Positions 55,734 through 64,000 of a DNA stretch of 64,000 nt are shown piece by piece (within the stretch, counting starts at the first letter, position 1; the number at the start of each line of letters is the position of its first letter). The DNA is from Turbatrix aceti (taxonomy: Eukaryota > Nematoda > Chromadorea > Rhabditida > Panagrolaimidae). Below the pieces are notes generated by a model. The model ran no database searches and had not been told where the DNA came from. It saw only the letters and a program-made list of their open reading frames with translations. A program made the position numbers and the translations under genes. The DNA is taken from NCBI GenBank assembly GCA_963969345.1, contig OZ017768.1:2380718-2444717 (forward strand), in the 5' to 3' direction.

Positions 55734-57423
55734 ACTGTGATAGATTCAAAATTTTAGCAGCAAGTGGAATGAAGGACAAGCAAGTATTCGCTACTACAAA
55801 AGCAGAAGACACTGCTTGCTTATTAGCAAAATTGGTATATGCAATCGATGCAGGTGAACGCCGTACACAACTGCGCACTGGGCCCACTTTGTATGTTAGC
55901 ATGCTTACGCGGCAAGTTATGCCATTGTGAAGTTTTCCTGTTTGAACATGTTTGTCCGTAAAGTGAACAATCGGTTTAGGGGCGTGTGAGAATGGTACAT
56001 TATACAAAATCGATTTCATGTTTTGGTTTTCGGTTTTAATTTTGTTGTACGATTAAAATAAAACTGTTTATTTCAATCGTACATTTAACATGGCGATCAG
56101 ATGGCCACATGCGTTTCACATGCGACTCACTCAGCCTACTCTGGAAGCTTTCGCGAAATGGAATTATCAATTCGTCAAGGTCGAGTTCTTCTGCTGTCTT
56201 GCCCCCGTCGAGATCCAGCAATTGGCACAAGACATCAGAGCTGCCGCCTACGTGGACGTCATTTGTGCCTCCTAACATCTGGTCTAATGATAACTAACCA
56301 CTGAGTAATGGTGAAATAAATAAATAAATAAATAAATAAATCAGAGCTGCCAAATGACAAATTTGTGCTTCTTTTCAAAAGCATGTTTCGACGATTTTGC
56401 CATTGCACGTGCCAGTTCGTTAGGATTTCCTTCCAGAGCTTCAAAGTGCCGCTTCAGACGATAAAAGATTAATTGCAGCGTCGGAGAATTTTTGGCTTCT
56501 AGTTGTCGGAAGAAGATTGTGGAGGGCATGAATGATTGTTAGTAAAAAAAAAACAGAAAAACATTTTATATTTTATTTTTTGGAACACAGTTAGTACTAG
56601 GGCACCTTTTTTTTAAAAGTTGTTAAAATAGGACTCGGTTGACAAAATAGGAAAGACTGTAAAAAGTTGTTAAAATAGGAGTAGTGTCACTAAACCGTTG
56701 TGAGTTGCCTTTTTTCATATCAGTGTTAAAGCAGAAAAAGATGAAAAATAAGAAGAAGTAGAAGGAGAAGAAGACGTAGAAGAAAAATACATAGGCCCCA
56801 CTGACAAGATGTGAAGAGAGCAAAAAAACAAAACGACGTTGACTGCAGACTGACGTCGTTGAAGAAAAGGGCATACAGAGAGGGTGTGGGAGCACGCCAG
56901 GCTCCCAGCTGGGTTGGGGTGGTGGCGCGGGTGTCGCGTTGCCTGTAACGAGGCGGCAAGCGACAGAGAACCGAAACGGGAAGGAACTCACCGAGGACGT
57001 GAGCTCCGGGACGCAAGTAGTCGGAGGCGGGGCCGGGTCGCGTTGCCTAGAACGAGGCGGCAAGCGACAGAGAAACCAAGGAGAAAGAGGAACTCACCCA
57101 GGAGGTTCCTGCACGCGCCCGTGGGTGCAGGTGCTGAGCGAGGACCGGGCACCGAGTTGCCGGTCGGAGGAAACGGGTGGGACCAGGCGATAAGGTTAGC
57201 TGGTCGCGAAGGGCACACAGGAGTAAAGCACAGATGTTTATTGGAACACCCAATAAACACAGAATAACACAGACAATAACCAACAACAACAATATCCACA
57301 ATACATCAGCAATCAGGGGCAGAATGAGAGCATTATATACATATAGCTTTGGAAGATTGGAACATCCGACCGGTGGGGGAGAATTATTTCGATTTGGACA
57401 GCCGATCGGTGGTGACAGATTTG
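55734..57423. other. spacer between the inverted arms
   Basis: 1.7 kb of mixed origin. 56040-56280 is open on the minus strand (GGTNDVHVGGSSDVLCQLLD, ELDLDELIIPFRESFQ) and may be an exon of an unknown gene. 56341-56529 is another small open frame (FRQLEAKNSPTLQLIFYRLK). An ATAA-type microsatellite lies at 56314-56341. 56880-57200 is GC-rich and holds two direct copies of GCGTTGCCT-TAACGAGGCGGCAAGC (with one or two changes). The function of this spacer is unknown. Confidence 0.45.
56314..56341. repeat. (AAAT)n microsatellite
   Basis: About seven consecutive AAAT/ATAA units. ATCAGAGCTGCC occurs directly after it (56340-56351) and again about 110 bp before it (56228-56239), a short direct repeat. 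Confidence 0.9.
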
Positions 57424-57655
57424 ATTCCTCCAGGCGTCAATATGTTAAGCTTAACTGATTGTTCAGCGACTGAAGGTGTGAAGTTTGAGATGGCAGATGT
57501 AGCAAAAGTCATTGCCAACATTCTGCAGTTGACGTGAGTTTTTTTGCAAAAATAAATTTTAAAATAAAAATGAAGAAATAATTTTTTTTATTTCAAAAAT
57601 ATAAATTTCAGAATAAGAAATTCTCTATTGTTGAACTTGACCACTGCTGGGCTTT
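57424..57655. repeat. 232-bp direct duplication at the right-arm breakpoint
   Basis: 57424-57655 repeats 58055-58286 with no net indel and only a few substitutions (for example GTCATTGCC against GTCTTTGCC). It contains the end of exon 1, the intron and the start of exon 2 of the duplicated gene. It abuts the arm start at 57655, so the junction is a rearrangement scar. The sequence before it (57349-57423) is open in the same frame (MEDWNIRPVGENYFDLDSRS). Confidence 0.88.
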
Positions 57656-58610
57656 ACATCTTTTGACGTCAGCTTTTTGGACCTTGGATTCCCGCTTCGC
57701 CGCAGCGTTCTACGAATTTGCCCTTGGATTGTGCTCGACAAGTTAACCAAAATCCACGACGTCAACTTGATGATCGGCGTTCAACGAGGCTTCGTCGCTA
57801 ACGAAACAATTCTTTTGCCAAAAGATCTAAAAAATCTTGAAGAAAGCGAGTACCGCATTATGAAGACAAGCACGTATCACGACGTTTCGCCTGAATTTCT
57901 TGAAATGCATTATAACAAATGCTTTCCCCGATCCGTGGATGTCTGGGGAGCAGGACACGATTTTGGTGACGCTGAAAAATTTTTGAGACATTGGTTACCG
58001 GAAGAATTGTATATCAAAAAAATCCATTTCACTTCCAAGCAGCTGGCTTATGCCATTCCTCCAGGCGTCAATATGTTAAGCTTAACTGATTGTTCAGCGA
58101 CTGAAGGTGTGAAGTTTGAGATGGCAGATGTAGCAAAAGTCTTTGCCAACATTCTGCAGTTGACGTGAGTTTTTTTGCAAAAATAAATTTTAAAATAAAA
58201 ATGAAGAAATAATTTTTTTTATTTCCAAAATATAAATTTCAGAATAAGAAATTCTCTATTGTTGAACTTGACCACTGCTGGGCTTTCATCATTGTTTCAA
58301 GCAATTGATGCCACGGATGCGATTTCTGACACTCCAAGGTTTCTCGAAATCTATGACGTGACCGCCAAGATCGACGAAATCAGTTTCATAAACTTGCTTC
58401 CGGTAGGTTGAGTAAACATTTATTTGATCAAATTTAATGAATCTTGTTTTTCAGTTAAATTGTGCAACGGGAAGCTCAATATTTCTGCGGCACGAATACA
58501 AATTGGAGAACAAAAAATTTGCAGCGACGGTGCACGTACAATATGAAGAAGTGCCCGTTCCAATGTCGAGAAAGCATGTAACATTGATAACGGAAGAGTT
58601 GAGAAGTTGA
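57656..58610 (+). pseudogene. 5'-truncated copy of the inverted-repeat gene
   Basis: Exon 1 remnant 57656-58164, exon 2 58243-58402 and exon 3 58455-58610 match the left-arm gene, but the start codon and first residues are missing because the arm begins inside exon 1. Splice sites are intact. The upstream 232-bp repeat would supply an extra partial exon. Expression would need a new promoter and start. Confidence 0.8.
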
Positions 58611-58944
58611 GTTTATTATATTTGTTATATGTTTGATAATTATTGTTGTTTTGTTTTTATTTGAATATTTATTTATAATAAATTCCGTTTTATACGATTT
58701 CACGCGTCTGACGCCAAATTTTGTTTATTGTCGAGGAAGGGGATTTTTTTCTTTGACGAGGAAAGAAGCTGTCGGGGTGGATTCTTGACCAGAAATTGAC
58801 CTTAAATCTTAAATTGTGTCTGTAGCGTGGTTTTTATAACCCCAATACAAAAATAAATATCTGAACAAATAAAACGTACCAAATTTCAGCTTCAGTATGT
58901 ACATGTGTTAAAAAATATAAATTACAGCGAAATGTAAAAAGTAC

Positions 58945-59026
58945 TGACGAGAGTGGGATTCGAACCCACGCCTCCGAAGAGACTGGTGCCTTAAACCAGC
59001 GCCTTAGACCGCTCGGCCATCTCGCC
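58945..59026 (-). tRNA. tRNA-Leu (AAG), right arm
   Basis: Identical reverse copy of 54306-54387, anticodon AAG in loop TTAAGGC. Confidence 0.95.
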
Positions 59027-59406
59027 TGTTTTCCCCAAAAACCCATAATTTTTCAAGGAAACTAACACAATTTTTGTTTGTTCCTCAAAATGATATCGAA
59101 TAAGAAAATTTAAAAAAAAAGCATTATCACAAACGCGGTTCGACAAGAAACGAGATTTTTCGATTATTATGCATTCCTTTAATCCAAAAACTATTAAATT
59201 AAGTTAAATTGTTTGGTTTTGTTGTGAGAGATCTGACAGAAATAATAATCCAACGGTTTGCCACGGAGCTTGAACGATCATGCGTCAGTAAAATGTTACA
59301 TATATCAAGAATACTATTGTCACTGTAAAAATCAATTCTTACAAAAAACAATATTTATTCACAAACATTTTTTTATTACTTATTCAGGTGCCGAGGAAAA
59401 AGAATT

Positions 59407-59488
59407 CGCAGCCAGCAGGATTTGAACCTGCGCGGGCAATGCCCAACAGATTTCTAGTCTGTCGCCTTAACCACTCGGCCATAGCTGC
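59407..59488 (-). tRNA. tRNA-Ser (AGA), right arm
   Basis: Identical reverse copy of 53844-53925, anticodon AGA, long variable arm. Confidence 0.95.
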
Positions 59489-59757
59489 TCTTTTTTCCAC
59501 TAGCCAGGTGTTTTAATACCAATGTCAGTATCACTTTTTCCCTGTGCTGCAAACAACAGTATTTTTACACACATCAATGCAGAACATAATCAGGATAAAC
59601 TGTTAAAAACATGAATTCGAAGCGATATTCAGATATGTATGTAATTCACAAAATTCGAAAAATTGAGCCTAAGGAGTTGTGCAAGGCTGTCAAAAAACGG
59701 TGTGACTTGTATTTTAAATTTCAGCCGCATTACAGCGAGGCGATGCTGAAAAACACC

Positions 59758-59846
59758 GGCTCAGTGGTCTAGTGGTATGATTCTCGCTTTGGGAGCAATG
59801 TACACCAGAATTGCGAGAGGCCCCGTGTTCGATCCACGGCTGAGCC
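59758..59846 (+). tRNA. tRNA-Pro (TGG) with intron, right arm
   Basis: Identical reverse copy of 53486-53574, with the same intron of about 18 nt after the anticodon. Confidence 0.92.
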
Positions 59847-60156
59847 CAGAACTTTTTGAATCCCGTTCATTTAAAACTTTCAGAACGATAAAAATGTATT
59901 CATTTTGGCAGAAAAAGTTTCTTTTTAATTAAAAGAAGCATCAAAAGGAAGATTAGAGAGCAACTGACCCTCTGTGCGACTATTAGAGAACGAGCTGTAA
60001 ACTATCATATATTCTGATTCAGAATATCTCACAGTCATACAACATGAAAGAAATTTAATTTGCAAAAATATACAATAATTTGTAGTTATCCATGCAAGCG
60101 CTTTTATTTATTTTGTAGTCTTGGTTTATAAAGGGAAGGAGTCGTCGGAAAACAGC

Positions 60157-60251
60157 GGCTCAGTGGTCTAGTGGTATGATTCTCGCTTCGGGAGATCCCC
60201 CCGGTTGCACCGGATTTGCGAGAGGTCCCGTGTTCAATTCACGGCTGAGCC
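60157..60251 (+). tRNA. tRNA-Pro (CGG) with intron, right arm
   Basis: Identical reverse copy of 53081-53175, with the same intron of about 24 nt after the anticodon. Confidence 0.92.
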
Positions 60252-60539
60252 CAGAACTTTTTATGGATTCCGTCTATAATAGGGGGGATAAATACGTAAT
60301 TTTTTTTCTCATTTTTAAAAAATTATATATTTACTGCCATTTAAAAAAATTAAATGTTATTCAACTGACGCAACGAAAATTTTGAAAGTTCCTGCATTTG
60401 TACAATTCATTGAAAATAATCACTGTTTTTACCGATAGCATGCAGTAATATTTATAATTTGAAATTCTTTTTTAACAACATTACTTTTTTTACCACTTTA
60501 CTTTCTTCCGAACAACAAGCGTACTTTTGCGTTTTTCAT

Positions 60540-60610
60540 CCGCTGTGGTCTAGTGGCTAGGATTTACGGCTCTCACCCGTAAGGCCCGGGTTCGATTCCC
60601 GGCAGCGGAA
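60540..60610 (+). tRNA. tRNA-Glu (CTC), right arm
   Basis: Identical reverse copy of 52723-52793, anticodon CTC. Confidence 0.95.
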
Positions 60611-60663
60611 GTAATTCTTTTTCCCCAACTGTCATTTTTTTGCTCTTTTTACGTAATTTAAAA

Positions 60664-62035
60664 GACACTCTGTGAGCCGATTTAGGACCAAGGGGAGATC
60701 GACGACCCCGCATATTTACAACCCCCAAATGTTTTGTGCCAAAGTTGCAGGTGGCCGGGGGGAGGAACAGAAATAAATATAAAAAAAATTCTAGAAGCCG
60801 GATTCTGAAGATACGGCTTCTGGAAGTTTTCGACGTCAAATTTTCAACTTGCTACAAAAAATATGATTTTTGGAATACAGAGGTATCTTGGCACGAGAAA
60901 TCGACTGGTGTACTCAGATTTTTTTTTAAACTTTAGATTTTTTTGGAATTATTGATTTCTGCAATTTTTCGTCATTTTGCCTTACATTTTGGGCTACAGC
61001 ATTTGTATTCCTTCTGGGGGAGGAGTGAGGTTCAGATATTCTTGTAGAGCATGTTTTTCTGAGTCTGGGATAAAAAACACAAAAAAAAGTGGTAACACTT
61101 TTGTGACCATCCTCGGGCATTTATCGCGCGCACTCGACAAAAAAAGAGTGTAAACAGCTTCTTTTTTGCTTCAACTGACAAAAAGAGACGCGCGCGCGCG
61201 TAAAAGGAGTCATGTTTAAAAAAATGCCCCGTAGCCAATTTTTGTTTTTTATGCTAGCGGTCACCTGGGTAGGCTTGGGCATGTCCCAAACATTGCTTTA
61301 AGTTACTTGTGTTTTATATCGTATTATTTTGCCACGAGTTACGGCATTCCAACTTTTCAGTTTTTTCAAATGCCTGTAGCAATGCCCAAAATTGTCGGAT
61401 TAAACGCGCAAGTGACTTATTACAATCTTCAGGACATGATCAAACCTATTCAGGTAACCGCTAGCAGAAAAAACAAAAATGAGCTTCAGGGCCTTTTTTT
61501 AAACATGACTCCGTTTACGCGCGCGCACGCCTTTTTTTGTCAGTTGAGGCTGTTTACACCCTTTTTTTGTCAAGTGCGCGCGATATATGCCCGAGGATGG
61601 TCACAAAAGTGTTACCACTTTTTTTTGTGTTTTTTATCCCAGACTCAGAAAAACATGCTCTACAAGAATATCTGAACCTCACTCCTCCCCCAGAAAGAAT
61701 ACAAATGCTGTAGCCCAAAATGTAAGGCAAAATGACGAAAAATTGCAGAAATCAATAATTCCAAAAAAATCAAAAGTTTAAAAAAAAATCTGAGTACACC
61801 AGTCGATTTCTCGTGCCAAGATACCTATGTATTCCAAAAATCAGATTTTTTGTAGCAAGTTGAAAATTTGACGTCGAAAACTTTCAGAAGCCGTAACTCC
61901 AGAATCCGGCTTCTAGAATTTTTTTTATATTTATTTCTGTTAATCCTCCCCGGCCACCTGCAACTTTGGCACAAAACATTTGGGGGTTGTAAATATGCGG
62001 GGTCGTCGATCCTAAATCCGCTCACAGAGTGCGTC
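60664..62035. mobile_element. 1.37-kb foldback transposon, copy 2
   Basis: Same ends as copy 1 (GACACTCTGTGAGC, GCTCACAGAGTGCGTC), centre near 61340-61380, flanked by TTAAAA (60658-60663, 62036-62041). The left arm of the inverted duplication carries the single, unoccupied hexamer at 52669-52674, so this insertion postdates the duplication. No transposase. Confidence 0.9.
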
Positions 62036-62431
62036 TTAAAATTTCTGTATTTTCTTTTTACTTTTTTTATACCTACAGTCGACGCATTATGCAAAACATA
62101 AGCATGCTTCGACATAACCATTTTTACAGTTTGTTTTCATTAAAAACCACAAATGTTAAAAAAAATTACCGCAAACAGTTCTCGCGCGCGTTCTTTGTTG
62201 GTAGCTTTGTCAAATGCATTCCACCTGGCGGTGGCACATCTACGAATTGGAGAAATTGGATCTTTGTCTGTTTTCTCAGAAGGCGGAGTGAAGTCTTTGA
62301 ATTATTTTTTTTTCATTTCTTTTTCACACAACGCGAACCTCCTGCACGGCACGATATTTGCATGTCCACAGTACGCCAGATCATGCCAATGAGCATTCCT
62401 GCGCGTGTCTCTTCGCTGCCGCGACACTGCC

Positions 62432-63570
62432 ATGACTTCGCCAGACACCGAACAGCTAGTGCCGAGAGAAAGTGTCGCGTCTCTCGCCGTACGATCTGTC
62501 CTTCAAAATGAAACCATCCAACTACGCGACCTGGTTGTAGGCACCGGATCGTATTCCAAGGTTCGAATCGGTTACAGCGTCCGTCTCAACCAAGTTGTGG
62601 CAATCAAACAAATTGACCTCAGGCAACGAAACGAATATATACGGCATTTCTTGCCACGAGAACTCGATATCGTTGAAAAACTCAGACATGCAAATATTGT
62701 TCGTGTCTATCAGGTTTGTCTGCAGTTTGGGTACCTAATTAGGGAGACCAAATCGTTTGTAGATAATTTAGAAATTTTTTTGAATGAATATAAATTTTTT
62801 TTTGAAATCTCAAATATTTAAAAAATTGTAGATAGTCAGAACCCCCTCTTACGTCTGCCAAGTTGAAGAGTACGCCAAAAACGGTGATCTGCTACAATTC
62901 ATCAAAGTTCACCGCCGGATCGACGACCTCGAATCCAAGTTTCTTTTCCGTCAACTTGTCGAAGGCCTGCGAGTTTGTTTCTGTCCACTTTTTTTTCAAA
63001 TTTCAAATTAGTTTTCCATTTTAGTACCTGAATTCCCTGAACATTGTCCACCGTGATCTCAAGTGTGAAAACCTGCTCCTCGACGAGTACAACAATCTCA
63101 AAATCGCTGATTTCGGTTTTGCACGCTACCTCCAGGAAGCCGAGGAATCGACGTCATTCTGCGGCTCTCGAGCCTACGTAGCCCACGAAATCATGATGTC
63201 TCGACCGTACACCGGCAACGGCTGTGACATCTGGTCGGCAGGCGTCATCCTGTACATCATGCTCAACGGCGTCATGCCGTACGACGACCGCGATCAGAAA
63301 GGCATGGTAGCAGCCCAGCTAAAGCAAAAGCTCAGCTTTTCACGAAAATGCTCACGTCCAGCGAGGGATCTGATCATGTCAATGCTCCATCCCAAGCCCC
63401 ATCATCGGGCTGGGCTCCGGGATATTCTTGCGTCACCCTGGATGCAAGGTGTCAGGTACTTCATGCGCGGAAAGGTCGAGGAAGAGAATACCTGTTCGAC
63501 GGCTTCGCAGATCACGGATACGACTATCCAGAAACTTGGTATTGGCAGAGGTGGTCCTAATGGCAAGTAA
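62432..63570 (+). CDS. TSSK-like serine/threonine protein kinase
   Basis: Resembles testis-specific serine kinases (CAMK-like group). Exons 62432-62713, 62832-62972, 63025-63570, all phase 0, 322 residues, almost only a kinase domain. Motifs: glycine loop GTGSYSKV (37-44), VAIK with Lys59, catalytic HRDLKCENLL (Asp152), DFG (Asp170), DIWSAGVILYIMLNG. The usual APE at the end of the activation segment reads AHE (194-196) after FCGSRAYV, a change that may weaken substrate-lobe packing. The lysine and both aspartates are present, so activity is still plausible. ATG at 62432 is chosen: it is the first in frame after the inverted-repeat arm ends at 62343, so the arm supplies its upstream DNA. Confidence 0.9.
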
Positions 63571-64000
63571 CCAGAATGCGCAAAAAATGTGTAACGTTTG
63601 TTTGAAAAATGTGTATCGTTTTTCATCATTTTGTTTACCGTATGCGATACACTTTTGTTTCAAACAAAAAAGTGTTTCGCATACGGTACACAAAATAATT
63701 GTTTTCAGCAAAACCGATACACTATATTCAAAAAACGTTACACTCTTTTTTCAGCTGAGTAATGGACACGAACAAAAATAGTATACTGACACAAGTTGAG
63801 GATGAGGATTCTTCATGATTCGATAACAAACAAATAAATGGACTGTACAAACTTTTTGGTTGTTGACTGGCAGGCGAGTGCATAAATACAAAAATACAGA
63901 GATACATATTTGCTGTGATTTTAGAACTAAAGCATTGCAAATACCTGAGTGATCATAGATTTTATGCTGTTGTTGTAACTGCGTTCCCATAGCTCGAATT
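63571..64000. other. 3' flank of the kinase gene
   Basis: Apart from the hairpin at 63629-63695, this is AT-rich DNA with no recognised gene. Confidence 0.5.
63629..63695. repeat. imperfect inverted repeat (hairpin) after the kinase gene
   Basis: TTTGTTTACCGTATGCGATA with the following CACTTTTGTTT (63629-63660) pairs with 63661-63695 (CAAACAAAAAAGTGTTTCGC and then ATACGGTACACAAAA), about 30 bp with a few mismatches and almost no loop. A small palindromic element or a transcript 3'-end hairpin. Confidence 0.75.

Larger units (their letters stand above)
57655..62343. repeat. right arm of the inverted duplication
   Basis: Reverse copy of 52367-55677, interrupted at 60664-62035 by a foldback element. 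It ends at AACCTCCT (62343), 89 bp before the kinase start codon. Confidence 0.92.

Noticed and set aside
56884..57301. Arg/Gly/Pro-rich open frames in the palindrome spacer
   Set aside because: They run through GC-rich direct repeats on both strands at once, so openness is due to composition; no domain is recognisable.
61032..62121. Open frames within the second foldback element
   Set aside because: They occur as mirrored pairs in the two arms of the palindrome and also in part in copy 1, with no transposase motif.

Overview
The window is AT-rich invertebrate nuclear DNA, most likely from a nematode. The reasons are a head-to-tail array of nematode-style receptor guanylyl cyclases, an innexin locus, genes with many short introns ending in TTTNAG, dispersed tRNA genes (some with introns) and many small palindromic transposons. 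I cannot name the species; another ecdysozoan such as a tardigrade is not excluded.

Layout. 1-3 kb: repeats, tRNA-Glu(TTC), a foldback transposon and tRNA-Pro(AGG). 3-23 kb: four tandem minus-strand receptor guanylyl cyclase genes (A-D) with nearly the same exon plan. Two of them (B, C) are broken by precisely definable transposon insertions in coding exons. B, C and D carry a tRNA-Cys inside the same intron, and A, C and D are followed by a tRNA-Pro(AGG). 25-26.2 kb: a cathepsin L-like protease with an unusual C-terminal membrane segment. 26.7-30 kb: one minus-strand innexin locus with two alternative 5' coding exons feeding shared 3' exons. 30.6-32 kb: a 1.38 kb foldback element. 34.4-37.9 kb: a secreted PAN plus thrombospondin-repeat protein. 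44.3-48.3 kb: two tandem mitochondrial methylmalonate-semialdehyde dehydrogenase genes. 48.6-49.3 kb: a 5'-truncated non-LTR retrotransposon. 49.4-52.1 kb: two convergent glycogenin-like GT8 genes.

52.4-62.3 kb is a large inverted duplication. Its two 3,311-bp arms have exactly equal length once a 1.37-kb foldback insertion is removed from the right arm. Each arm carries five tRNA genes (Glu-CTC, Pro-CGG, Pro-TGG, Ser-AGA, Leu-AAG) and a copy of an unrecognised gene. At 62.4-63.6 kb follows a TSSK-like protein kinase whose upstream DNA is the end of the right arm.

Across roughly 24-49 kb the noncoding DNA is rich in the tetramer ACTG on the + strand, but not in its complement CAGT, whichever way the local genes point. 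This strand-biased signal is not explained by any annotated feature and is one of the most interesting observations here.

Exon boundaries were placed by hand from GT/AG sites, frame continuity and comparison among paralogs. In every multi-exon model the exon lengths add to a multiple of three. No alignment or database search was possible.
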